Of a stretch of DNA of 26,442 nt, positions 8,259 through 15,340 are shown one piece after another. The translations under genes were made by a program, and so were the position numbers. The stretch is from DATJZH01 sp035499215 (GTDB taxonomy: Bacteria; Actinomycetota; Actinomycetes; Streptosporangiales; Streptosporangiaceae), in NCBI GenBank assembly GCA_035499215.1, contig DATJZH010000140.1, positions 1 through 26,442 of the forward strand. Direction: 5' to 3'. The notes below the pieces were generated by a model, which ran no database searches, had not been told where the DNA came from, and saw nothing but the letters and a program-made list of their open reading frames with translations. Position 1 is the stretch's first letter, and the number at the start of each line of letters is the position of its first letter.

Positions 8259-9932
8259 ATGGGGACTGTGGCGATCCGGCGCGGATTCACGCAGCCCGCC
8301 CGGTATGCCGTCCTGCTGGCGGGCGGCCTGCCGGCGCTGGCTTTCCCGGCGCCGAACCTGGAGTTCCTCGCCTGGTTCGGCCTCGTCCCCGGCCTGCTGC
8401 TGATCCGCGCCGCCCCGACCCAGCGCGAGGCGGCAGTGCGGGGATGGTGGTTCGGAACGGGCTACCTGCTCGCGGCGCTCTACTGGCTGGTGCCCAACCT
8501 GGGCCCGGCTCTGCTCCTCGTCGCGATCGTGCTCGGCGCATTGTGGATCGCCGTGGGCCTGGCTGCCTGGCGGCTACTGCGCGCCCCGGTGACCGCGCGG
8601 CGCGCGCTCGCGGCACTGGCCGTGGTGCCGAGCTGCTGGCTGGCAGGTGAATGGATCAGGTCCTGGCAGGGCATTGGCGGGCCGTGGGCGGTCTTCGGGG
8701 CCAGCCAGTGGCAGCATCCATCGGTCCTGGCCCTGGCCGCCGTGGGCGGCATCTGGCTGGTCACCGTCGCGCTGGCAGCCGCCAATACCGGCATCGTCAT
8801 CGCCCTCGTGGCCGGGCGGGCGCCGGTCCGGCTGCTCGGCGCCGCAGCCGCGGCCGTCGCGATCGCCGCGGGCCCCGCGGCCTTCGCCGGGACGGCGCCG
8901 GCGCCCACGGTCAGGCACATCACGATCGCGCTGGTCCAGCCGGGAACCACCGACGGGGTCGCGGCACGGGCAGCCGCTGACGAGCGGCTGACCGCAACAA
9001 CACGCGCCCGCGGCGCCGACCTGATCGTCTGGGGTGAGAGCAGCGTCGGCTTCGACCTCAGGCGGGATACGAAGCTGCTGCGCAGGCTGCGGCGGCTGTC
9101 CGCCTCGGTCGGCGCCCAGCTCCTGGTCAACGAGGATGCTCTCAACGCGCGCGGGGCCAAGGCGAAGACCGCGATGCTGATCGGCCCGGACGGCATTGCC
9201 GGGACATACGTGAAGACCAGGCTAGTTCCGTTCGGCGAGTACATCCCGCTGCGGGCGGAGCTCGGCTGGCTTGACAAGATCAGCCGGGCCGCGCCGCGGA
9301 ACGTGGTGGCCGGCACCGGAGCCCGCGTGCTGCATGCGACGCTCAGGAACGGCCGGCCGCTGACGATCGGCGTGCTGATCTGCTTCGAGTCGGCCTTTCC
9401 GGACATGTCCAGGGTCGACGCCGACCATGGCGCCCAGGTGATCATCTACCAGACATCCGATTCCACCTTCCAGGGCAGCTGGGCCCTGGCCCAGCACGCG
9501 TCGCTCAGCGCCGTGCGCGCGGCCGAGACGGGCCGGCCGGTGGTGCAGGCAGCTCTCACCGGAGATTCGGCCGCCTTCGACGCGCGCGGCCGGCTGCTCG
9601 GCTGGGCGCGCTCATCGGACCGGGGCGCCCTGACCGTGTCGCTGAGCCTGCCGGCCGCCTCGGCCCGCACTCCCTATGACCGGCTCGGGGACTACGTGCC
9701 CTGGTCGGCAACCGCAGTCGCCGTGCTCGCCGCGGCTATCGCGCTGATCTCCGCCGCCCGCGTCCGGCAGCACGAGTCTCGCCCGGATCGCCGGGCCGGC
9801 ATACCCTTGAAGCGCAGCCACCGGCCCGGCCGATCCGCTCGGGCAGCGGACGGCGCCCAGCCGAGGGCCCCTGCGGGCAGATCGGCCGACCCCGGTACCG
9901 ACGCGGCGCACGTTCGCCGGGAAGAGCCGTGA
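8259..9932 (+). CDS. lnt: Apolipoprotein N-acyltransferase (Lnt), second copy
   Basis: A second, divergent Lnt of 557 aa lies directly after the first. Hydrophobic helices fill about residues 15-210, followed by a carbon-nitrogen hydrolase domain (about 220-460) and a last helix near 480-500. The catalytic residues are all present: Glu260 in VWGESS, Lys319 in YVKTRLVPFGEYIP, and Cys375 in LICFES. An Arg/Pro-rich tail of about 50 residues ends the protein. The start could be ATG 8259 or GTG 8268; GGGGA lies before the GTG, while the ATG has no Shine-Dalgarno. Several actinomycetes carry two Lnt homologues with unequal activity, so the pair may share substrates or separate them. The next gene is a lipoprotein, a plausible substrate. 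Confidence 0.93.
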   Translation: MGTVAIRRGFTQPARYAVLLAGGLPALAFPAPNLEFLAWFGLVPGLLLIRAAPTQREAAVRGWWFGTGYLLAALYWLVPNLGPALLLVAIVLGALWIAVGLAAWRLLRAPVTARRALAALAVVPSCWLAGEWIRSWQGIGGPWAVFGASQWQHPSVLALAAVGGIWLVTVALAAANTGIVIALVAGRAPVRLLGAAAAAVAIAAGPAAFAGTAPAPTVRHITIALVQPGTTDGVAARAAADERLTATTRARGADLIVWGESSVGFDLRRDTKLLRRLRRLSASVGAQLLVNEDALNARGAKAKTAMLIGPDGIAGTYVKTRLVPFGEYIPLRAELGWLDKISRAAPRNVVAGTGARVLHATLRNGRPLTIGVLICFESAFPDMSRVDADHGAQVIIYQTSDSTFQGSWALAQHASLSAVRAAETGRPVVQAALTGDSAAFDARGRLLGWARSSDRGALTVSLSLPAASARTPYDRLGDYVPWSATAVAVLAAAIALISAARVRQHESRPDRRAGIPLKRSHRPGRSARAADGAQPRAPAGRSADPGTDAAHVRREEP

Positions 9933-10007
9933 GATCTTGTCGGCAGCCGGGCATGAGTGACGGCGGGAGCGTCGCCAGCTGCCAGATCCGCGGTGGGAGG
10001 GCCAGTC

Positions 10008-11273
10008 GTGCCCGGAACCGGCACCTCGTTGCGGCGGCGCGGGCGGCTGCCCGCGGCGGCGGCGTGCGCCATCGCCGCCCTGCTGGCCGCTGCCTGCCAG
10101 GGCGGCTCGCCGGCCGGGGCCGGCGAATCACCGAAGGCCAGCGACCAGCTGCTGATCAGGCCGGCGAACGGGAGCTCGGGCGTCAATCCGGGCAGCGGAC
10201 TAACGGTCACCGCGGCGCACGGCAAGATCACCAGTGTGCAGGTGGCAGATGCTGGCGGCCCGACCAGCGGGACGCTGAACGCGGGCGGCACCTCCTGGCA
10301 CAGCACGTGGGCACTGGGAGTGTCGCAGCACTACACGGTTACCGCCAGGGCAGTCACCTCATCCGGCCAGACGGTTACCCGCAGCAGCACGTTCACGACC
10401 CTGACGCCGGGCCGGACGGCGACGACCATGATCTTCGAGGGCAGCCGCCAGACCTACGGCGTCGGCATGCCGATCATGCTCACGTTCAGCCACCCGGTCG
10501 TCGACAAGGCCGCGGTGGAGCGGGCCCTGCAGCTGCGTACCTCCAAGCCGGTGGTCGGCGCCTGGTCCTGGGATGGCAGCACGTCGCTCAGCTTCCGGCC
10601 GCGCAGCTACTGGCCGCCGGATACCGTCGTCAGCTTTACCGGACACCTGGACGGCGTGCAGGAGGCTCCCGGGGTCTACGGCGCGCATACGCTGACCCAG
10701 TCGTTCACCATCGGCAGCTCGCTGATCGTCGTGGCGAGCACGAGCTCGCACTACATGCGGCTGTACCGGGACGGCCAGCTGATCGACCGCTGGCCGATCA
10801 GCACGGGCCGGCCCGGTGACAACACGCCCAACGGGACCTACCTGACCATCGACAAGGGCAACCCGGTGGACATGGTCGGGCCCGGCTACAACATCGAGGT
10901 GCCCTGGTCGGTCCGGTTCACCTGGACCGGCGACTATCTGCACGACGCCTACTGGTCGGTCGGCGAGCAGGGCAGCGTCAACGTCAGCCACGGCTGCGTG
11001 AACATGCCGCCAGCAGACGCGCAGGCCTACTACAACATGGAAGTTCCCGGCGATCCGGTGACGGTCACCGGGAGCCCGCGGGCCGGCGCCTGGGACAACG
11101 GCTGGACCGAGTGGTTCTTGCCCTGGCCCAGGTACGTAGCGGGCAGCGCGCTGCACATGGCGGTGGAGGCGGGCCCGAGCGGCAGCACGTTCGTGAACCC
11201 GTCGGCGCTGCCGGCGGCGACGGCGACAGCGCCACTCGGCCAGCCGGACCCGAACAACTGGGCTGCCTCGTAG
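10008..11273 (+). CDS. L,D-transpeptidase, lipoprotein with Ig-like domains (YkuD fold)
   Basis: This enzyme would make 3-3 cross-links in peptidoglycan or attach proteins to it, outside the membrane. GTG 10008 is chosen because GGTGGGAGG lies 7 bases upstream; GTG 9957 would give 17 more residues and no better site. The 421 aa product has RRRGR, a hydrophobic segment and a lipobox ending LLAAAC (Cys30), so it is a predicted lipoprotein. Two Ig-like domains (about residues 45-135 and 140-235), as in mycobacterial LdtMt2, precede the YkuD catalytic domain (about 238-360). Its motif is HDAYWSVG...VSHGCVNM, with His312 and nucleophile Cys330. It follows two lnt genes by 75 bp, which suggests functional linkage. 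Confidence 0.94.
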   Translation: MPGTGTSLRRRGRLPAAAACAIAALLAAACQGGSPAGAGESPKASDQLLIRPANGSSGVNPGSGLTVTAAHGKITSVQVADAGGPTSGTLNAGGTSWHSTWALGVSQHYTVTARAVTSSGQTVTRSSTFTTLTPGRTATTMIFEGSRQTYGVGMPIMLTFSHPVVDKAAVERALQLRTSKPVVGAWSWDGSTSLSFRPRSYWPPDTVVSFTGHLDGVQEAPGVYGAHTLTQSFTIGSSLIVVASTSSHYMRLYRDGQLIDRWPISTGRPGDNTPNGTYLTIDKGNPVDMVGPGYNIEVPWSVRFTWTGDYLHDAYWSVGEQGSVNVSHGCVNMPPADAQAYYNMEVPGDPVTVTGSPRAGAWDNGWTEWFLPWPRYVAGSALHMAVEAGPSGSTFVNPSALPAATATAPLGQPDPNNWAAS

Positions 11274-11274
11274 A

Positions 11275-11324
11275 CGTCAGAAGCACCAGACCGCACGCCC
11301 GGCGTCAGAAACACTAAGTTTCTG
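11275..11324 (+). terminator. Direct repeat and stem-loop after the L,D-transpeptidase gene (possible terminator)
   Basis: CAGAAAC (11306-11312) and GTTTCTG (11318-11324) form a perfect 7-bp stem with loop ACTAA. No T-run follows, which is common for actinobacterial terminators. The first arm is part of a 14-mer direct repeat, CGTCAGAAGCACCA (11275-11288) and CGTCAGAAACACTA (11303-11316), spaced 28 bp. Terminator or protein-binding site is undecided. Confidence 0.4.
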
Positions 11325-11346
11325 CAAAGGTGCCGCCCCGGCCGAC

Positions 11347-11383
11347 GATGCGGTTCACCGCATCCCCGCGGATGCGGTACAAC
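11347..11383 (+). promoter_or_regulatory. dedA promoter region with three GATGCGG half-sites
   Basis: GATGCGG occurs at 11347-11353, inverted as CCGCATC at 11358-11364, and again at 11371-11377. The second copy can pair with the first (loop TTCA) or, extended to 8 bp, with the third (loop CCGC). A possible -35 TTCACC (11354-11359) and -10 TACAAC (11378-11383) have an 18-bp spacer made up largely of the second and third copies. The ATG of the DedA gene lies 8 bases after TACAAC. Confidence 0.45.
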
Positions 11384-11391
11384 AGGTGGCC

Positions 11392-12234
11392 ATGGAGACC
11401 TTTCTGCAGCACTGGGGCTACCTCGCGCTGATCCTCTTCGGATTCATCCAGGCCTGCAGCATCCCGATCTCCTCGGAGATCACGTTCGGCTTCGCCGGTG
11501 TCCTCGCCTATCAGGGGCACCTGAGCCTCGCCCTCGTCATCGTCATCGGCTCGCTGGCTGAGCTCGCGGGCTCCTCGGCCTCCTACGGCGTGGGCCGGAT
11601 CGGCGGCAGGCACACGGTCGAGAAGCTTGCCCGTTATGTCCTGGTAACCAAGTCAGACCTGGACCGCGTCGAGCGATTCTTCTCCGGCCGTGGCTCGTGG
11701 GCCGTCGCCGTAGGCCGCATGCTGCCCGTCGTCCGCGCTTTCGTCGGCATCGTCGCGGGCTTCATCGAGGTGCCGGTCGGCCAGTTCGAGCTGTTCAACG
11801 TCATCGGGACCGTGGTCTGGGTCACGGCGCTCGCCAGCATCGGCTACGCGTTCGGCAGCGCCTGGACCAGCGTTTCGCATTACGTGTCGGTCGGCGGATA
11901 CATCATCGTTGCCCTGGTCGTGCTCGCGATGGCAGCTGTCATCGTGCACCGAGTGCACGAATTCAGGAAGGAGCGGGCCGCTGGCGCCGTCGCGGATCGA
12001 GGCGACCAGCCGGCCAGCCCGGCGCCCGGCCCGGCGGGGGACGACCGGCCGCAGACGGCCGGCCCGGCGCACTCTGCTGCGGCGGGCGGCGGCCAGGCCG
12101 GCGGCCGGAGGCGGGGCGACAGCCTCCGGGCCGACAGCCTCAGGGCGGCCGGCGGCCCGCCCGCCCACGGCGACAGTGCCGGTCCCGACCGGCCGCCCCG
12201 GCCCGTCAGCCACCGCCGTTCGCCGCCGGGCTGA
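11392..12234 (+). CDS. DedA/VTT-domain membrane protein
   Basis: This DedA-family (SNARE-associated/VTT domain) membrane protein has about 280 aa. Family members are linked to lipid (undecaprenyl phosphate or phospholipid) translocation and envelope homeostasis. Visible hallmarks are an N-terminal helix (YLALILFGFIQACSIPISSEI), a Gly/Ser-rich reentrant stretch (AELAGSSASYGVGRIGGR), the conserved FFSGRGSWAVAVGRMLPVVR segment, and two C-terminal helices (about 140-195). After residue 200 comes a disordered Arg/Gly/Pro tail with DSLRADSLRAAGG, a short internal duplication. ATG 11392 or GTG 11386 could start it; there is no Shine-Dalgarno, so a leaderless or near-leaderless mRNA is possible. It is convergent with the TrmH gene. 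Confidence 0.9.
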   Translation: METFLQHWGYLALILFGFIQACSIPISSEITFGFAGVLAYQGHLSLALVIVIGSLAELAGSSASYGVGRIGGRHTVEKLARYVLVTKSDLDRVERFFSGRGSWAVAVGRMLPVVRAFVGIVAGFIEVPVGQFELFNVIGTVVWVTALASIGYAFGSAWTSVSHYVSVGGYIIVALVVLAMAAVIVHRVHEFRKERAAGAVADRGDQPASPAPGPAGDDRPQTAGPAHSAAAGGGQAGGRRRGDSLRADSLRAAGGPPAHGDSAGPDRPPRPVSHRRSPPG

Positions 12235-12330
12235 GCGCCGCGGCCGCCCGCGTTCGCCTGCGCGGCGTCCGGTGTCCAGATCCGCGCGTGTCCGCCGTGC
12301 CCGGTCCGTCGCGGGCAGCACCGGATGACG

Positions 12331-13140
12331 TCAGCGAAGGCAGCCGCTGCGCCGCCGGGTCTCGTACAGCAGGATCCCGGCGGCCACGGCGAGATTGAGC
12401 GACTCCGCCGTCCCGGTCATCGGTATCCGCACCTGCAGGTCGCCGCGCACCAGCACGTCAGCTGGCAGGCCGGCTCCCTCGCTGCCGAGCAGCAGCGCGC
12501 CGGGCAGCCGGAGCCGGCTCTGCCAGAGCGTGACTGCGCCCCGGGCGGAGGTGGCAGCGACGCTGATGCCGTGCCCTGCTGTCCAGGCGAAGAAGTCCTC
12601 AGCCGCCGCCGTGTGCGCGACCGGCACGCTGAACAAGGCGCCCATGCTGGCCTTGACCGCTGCGGGATCGTAGGGATCGGTGGTCTGGCCGATGAGGATG
12701 ACGCCGCCAGCGCCGGCCGCGGCGGCGGTGCGGATGATCGTGCCAAGGTTGCCGGGGTTTCCCACCTCGTGCAGGGCTACGAACACCGAGCCGGGCAGCA
12801 CCGGCAGGTCGGCCAGCAAGCTCGTCCGCGTTCTGACGATCGCGGCCAGCCCGGACGGGCCGTCCCGGCCGGCCAGCCGGGCGAGCAGCGCGCCGGAGAC
12901 CGTGACGACCCTGGTGCCGTGATCTTCCTGCTGGGCCAGCATGCGCCCGGCAGCCGGCCGGGCGAGCAGGTCGGGCGCCACGATCAGCGCCTCGACGTCG
13001 GCGCCGGCCTCGACCGCCTGCCAGACGGGCTGGACGCCGTATACCACGAACGCGCCCTCGCGCCGGCGATGCTTGCGGTCGGCAAGCAGCCGCATGCGCT
13101 TGATCAGCGGGTTCGCCGCGCTCGTGATCTCCTCGGTCAT
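12331..13140 (-). CDS. TrmH/SpoU-family 2'-O RNA methyltransferase
   Basis: This SAM-dependent SPOUT-class enzyme methylates ribose 2'-OH, most likely in 23S rRNA (RlmB/TsnR-like) rather than tRNA; the target cannot be fixed here. The 269 aa protein starts at ATG 13140, with AGGGGA five bases upstream. An N-terminal substrate-binding domain (about 1-100) contains KHRRREGAFVVYG. The SPOUT domain carries motif 1 NPGNLGTIIR (128-137), motif 2 LLLGSEGAGLP (216-226) and motif 3 IPMTGTAESLNLAVAAG (239-255), which form the trefoil knot. The frame is open further upstream but without a supported start. In many actinobacteria this gene sits near rplT-pheS; here it stands alone, convergent with dedA. 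Confidence 0.92.
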   Translation of the reverse strand: MTEEITSAANPLIKRMRLLADRKHRRREGAFVVYGVQPVWQAVEAGADVEALIVAPDLLARPAAGRMLAQQEDHGTRVVTVSGALLARLAGRDGPSGLAAIVRTRTSLLADLPVLPGSVFVALHEVGNPGNLGTIIRTAAAAGAGGVILIGQTTDPYDPAAVKASMGALFSVPVAHTAAAEDFFAWTAGHGISVAATSARGAVTLWQSRLRLPGALLLGSEGAGLPADVLVRGDLQVRIPMTGTAESLNLAVAAGILLYETRRRSGCLR

Positions 13141-13326
13141 CGCGTCCCCTGCCCCGGCCCGGCATGCGCCCGGGCACCGGGGCGCGAGCTTACCCGGCCG
13201 CGTCAGGGACCATTGCCGCGACAACCGTGCTTACCCGCCCTGAGACCCACCGGGCGCCGAACATAGCGTCACGAGACTTCCGTAAGCGGTGTAAGTGATC
13301 GTTAAACTGTGAAAACCTTCAAGACA

Positions 13327-13362
13327 GGCGCCCCCGGTCAGTCCCCCCCGGCCGGGGGCGCC
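13327..13362. other. Perfect 11-bp inverted repeat (strong hairpin)
   Basis: GGCGCCCCCGG (13327-13337) pairs perfectly with CCGGGGGCGCC (13352-13362) around a 14-base loop. It begins about 20 bases downstream of the TAAACT candidate -10, so it could act as an attenuator or end a short transcript. No T-run follows. Confidence 0.6.
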
Positions 13363-13451
13363 CTCAGTTCGTCGCGATTCCCGGACCGGCTGCGCCGCGC
13401 TGGCAGCGTCGCCCGGCCTGGTGAATCATCAGCCTGGCGGCCGGACCGTTC

Positions 13452-13471
13452 GCGTCATCCCGCGATGACGC
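13452..13471. other. Perfect 8-bp hairpin
   Basis: GCGTCATC (13452-13459) and GATGACGC (13464-13471) form a perfect stem with loop CCGC. It lies in the non-coding region upstream of the GH15-like gene. It may be a terminator, an operator or an RNA structure; the sequence does not decide. Confidence 0.6.
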
Positions 13472-13472
13472 C

Positions 13473-13524
13473 TGGCCTGCGGCAGGGCTGGCCTGCGGCG
13501 GGGGCCTGGCCTGCGGCGGGGGCT
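13473..13524. repeat. Three tandem repeats of TGGCCTGCGGCRGGG
   Basis: Units begin at 13473, 13489 and 13507 with lengths 16, 18 and 18. The last two are almost identical. They lie in non-coding DNA between the hairpins and the GH15-like gene. No known function. Confidence 0.8.
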
Positions 13525-13593
13525 CAACAGATAGCCTGAATACCGGTAATCCCAGCCAGCTCGGCCACCTCTTCCTCAAAGACGGCGGAAACC

Positions 13594-15075
13594 GTGCAGC
13601 AGCCCCAGCACGTGCCCGGCCCGGGTCGCCTGGCCGGGCCGCCGAGCGTGCGGATCGCGGCGCCGCGCAGCCCGGCGTGCCGGGCCGTCTGGAGCCGGCC
13701 GGCCGCGCTGATCGTCGCCGCGGCGGCAGTGCTCCTGGCCGCGGCTGCCGTCGCCTCGGCCCGGCAGCAGCCGGCTCCGCCCCGGCTGCTGACGCAGGGC
13801 ATCGCGCAGGATCCGTGCTCGCCGGGCCGCGTGCTCGCGGTGCCGCCGGGCTCAGCCGGCAGCTACCTGGCCGGCAGCAGCGTGCTGCGCACCGGCGGCG
13901 GCGTGCTGTCGGCATCGGGCGTCAGCGTGCCGCCTGGCGGCCGGGAGGCAGCCTGCGTGCGGGCGGCGGCTGCGGCGAGCCGGCGCTGGCTGCGCTCAGG
14001 CCTGACTCCCGGCCGCGGCGCGGCGGAACTGTCGATGAGCCGCCGTGCGCTGCTCGACCTGCGGCTGTCGGTCCGCCCCGACGGCGCCGTGCTCGCGGGC
14101 TGGTACCCGCACTGGGAGTATGCCTGGCCGCGGGACTCCAGCTGGGCCGCCGTCGCCCTGGCGGATTCCGGTCACCCGGCTGACGCGTTTCGCATCCTGA
14201 GGTTCCTGCGGCGCGCGCAGTCCCCCGACGGGACGTGGGCCGCCCGGTACCGGCCTGATGGTACGGGCCCGGTTCGCGACGGGCGCCCCGGCGAACTCGA
14301 CGCCGACGGCTGGGTGCCCTGGGCCGTCTGGTCCTGGGCGGCGGCGCAGCCCGCCGGTCCCGCCGTGCGCCGCGAGCTGGCGCAGCTATGGCCGATGGTC
14401 TCTGCCGCGGCCGATGCGGCGGCACGATCGCTGACCAGTGACGGGCTGCCGGAGCCGGCCATGGACTACTGGGAGGAGTCCGTCGCGGTCACTCTCGGCA
14501 CGGCGGCGCCGCTGCTGGCCGGCCTGCGCGCGGCAGCCGACCTCGGCGGTCAGATCGGCTCGGCGTCGGCGCGCAGGTGGGCCGACGCGGCAGCCCGGCT
14601 GTCGGCGGCCATCCAGCACGCCTTCGGCAGGCTCGGCTACCACCGGCTGCCGTTCGCCAGGTCCGGCGCCGACGCCGCCGTGGCGTTCCTCGGGCCGCCC
14701 TTCGCCGAGCCGGGCGCCGGCGTGCGGCGGGCCGCGCTGCGCGCGCAGGCCGCGCTGACGCTGCCAGCCGGCGGGCTGCGACCGGGCACCAGCTGGCCGG
14801 GGGCCCGCGGGGTCGCCTGGACCGCGGAGACCGCGTCCTACGCGCTGTTCGACGCGGCTGCCGGGCTGGGACGGCGGGCCGCCGGCCTGCTCTCCTGGCT
14901 GGCCGCCCATCGCACCCGGCTCGGCGCGCTGCCAGAACAAGTCACCCCGCAGGGCAGGCCAGCCTCCGTCGCCCCGCTCGCCTGGACTGATGCGGGCGTA
15001 CTGCTGGCGCTGCTCGCCCAGGCGCACCATCTGCCCGTCGTTCCGGTGCCGCCGCCATTCGTCAACCGGGGTTGA
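13594..15075 (+). CDS. Secreted glycoside hydrolase family 15-like (glucoamylase-type) protein
   Basis: This is a predicted inverting alpha-glucosidase of the six-hairpin (alpha/alpha)6 fold. GTG 13594 gives 493 aa; the Shine-Dalgarno is weak (GCGGAA). A hydrophobic segment at about 36-56 (ALIVAAAAVLLAAAAVASA) is a signal peptide or anchor. GH15 marks are YAWPRDSSWAAVALADSG (176-193), WEE (293-295, general acid region) and GALPEQVTPQGRP (444-456, with Glu448 as likely base), followed by PLAWTDAGVLLAL. The domain is shorter than fungal glucoamylases but near the bacterial GH15 length. The substrate could be trehalose, dextran or malto-oligosaccharide. Its stop codon lies within the first operator of the downstream HTH gene. 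Confidence 0.8.
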   Translation: MQQPQHVPGPGRLAGPPSVRIAAPRSPACRAVWSRPAALIVAAAAVLLAAAAVASARQQPAPPRLLTQGIAQDPCSPGRVLAVPPGSAGSYLAGSSVLRTGGGVLSASGVSVPPGGREAACVRAAAAASRRWLRSGLTPGRGAAELSMSRRALLDLRLSVRPDGAVLAGWYPHWEYAWPRDSSWAAVALADSGHPADAFRILRFLRRAQSPDGTWAARYRPDGTGPVRDGRPGELDADGWVPWAVWSWAAAQPAGPAVRRELAQLWPMVSAAADAAARSLTSDGLPEPAMDYWEESVAVTLGTAAPLLAGLRAAADLGGQIGSASARRWADAAARLSAAIQHAFGRLGYHRLPFARSGADAAVAFLGPPFAEPGAGVRRAALRAQAALTLPAGGLRPGTSWPGARGVAWTAETASYALFDAAAGLGRRAAGLLSWLAAHRTRLGALPEQVTPQGRPASVAPLAWTDAGVLLALLAQAHHLPVVPVPPPFVNRG

Positions 15076-15103
15076 CGAATGCGGGGCGTCAACCTATATT
15101 GAC
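15061..15103 (+). promoter_or_regulatory. Promoter of the HTH-Clp_N operon with two overlapping operators
   Basis: Two 16-bp palindromes share the half-site GTCAACC: GTCAACCGGGGTTGAC (15061-15076, perfect arms) and GTCAACCTATATTGAC (15088-15103), centres 27 bp apart. A promoter fits exactly between and within them: -35 TTGACG (15072-15077), 17-bp spacer, -10 TATATT (15095-15100). ATG 15107 follows the -10 after 6 bases, so the mRNA should be leaderless. A repressor bound at both sites would cover both promoter boxes. The pattern differs from the HAIR (HspR) and CIRCE (HrcA) consensus. Confidence 0.8.
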
Positions 15104-15106
15104 AGA

Positions 15107-15328
15107 ATGAGCAATGAGGTGCAGCTGGCCGAGGCAGCCAGCGGCGGCGACCCGGCCGAGGGCTTGCGAGCCGCCCGAGCGCTGCGCGAGCTGGCCGAGC
15201 GGCTGGAGGCACTGCAAGTCGACAACGCGCGGGCGCACGGCTGGTCGTGGCAGGAGATCGCGTTCTTCCTGGGCGTCAGCAAGCAGGCCGTGCACAAGAA
15301 GCACGCCGGCCGCCTGCCGCGCAGATAA
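15107..15328 (+). CDS. Small HTH DNA-binding protein (ClpC2 N-domain-like)
   Basis: This 73-residue protein has an acidic helical N-terminus (about 1-40, AARALRELAERLEALQ) and a helix-turn-helix at about 45-66, GWSWQEIAFFLGVSKQAVHK. A basic end KKHAGRLPRR follows. ATG 15107 is chosen because it follows the -10 by 6 bases (leaderless). The HTH resembles, as I recall it, the N-terminal part of M. tuberculosis ClpC2, where SWSDIG...GVTKQAAQK precedes the Clp_N repeats. Here that part is a separate gene, 12 bp upstream of the Clp_N gene. Likely role: autorepressor that binds the two palindromes in its own promoter. That role is inferred. Confidence 0.85.
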   Translation: MSNEVQLAEAASGGDPAEGLRAARALRELAERLEALQVDNARAHGWSWQEIAFFLGVSKQAVHKKHAGRLPRR

Positions 15329-15340
15329 GGAGAGATCAGC

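Larger units (their letters stand above)
13141..13593. other. 453-bp non-coding region with hairpins and repeats
   Basis: The region lies between divergent trmH-like and GH15 genes. Bases 13261-13320 are A/T-rich for this genome and contain TAAACT (13303-13308), a TANNNT -10 candidate. About 20 bases later is a perfect 11-bp inverted repeat, a second 8-bp hairpin, and then three imperfect 16-18 bp tandem repeats. A 76-codon frame from GTG 13309 crosses all of these and I do not believe it is a gene. The GH15 promoter should be near the right end, but I see no clear box. Confidence 0.5.

Noticed and set aside
8253..8270. Leaderless promoter for the second lnt (CACAAT-N7-GTG)
   Set aside because: CACAAT lacks the first T of TANNNT and the gene is probably co-transcribed with the first lnt.
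13473..13524. Short CRISPR-like array
   Set aside because: The repeats are contiguous with no spacers and there are no cas genes nearby.
13309..13539. Possible 76-codon small gene starting MKTFKTG
   Set aside because: The frame crosses a strong hairpin and tandem repeats, has no Shine-Dalgarno, and TAAACT touches the GTG so leaderless initiation does not fit.
15061..15103. HAIR (HspR) or CIRCE (HrcA) heat-shock operator
   Set aside because: The half-site GTCAACC does not match CTTGAGT-N7-ACTCAAG or the CIRCE repeat.
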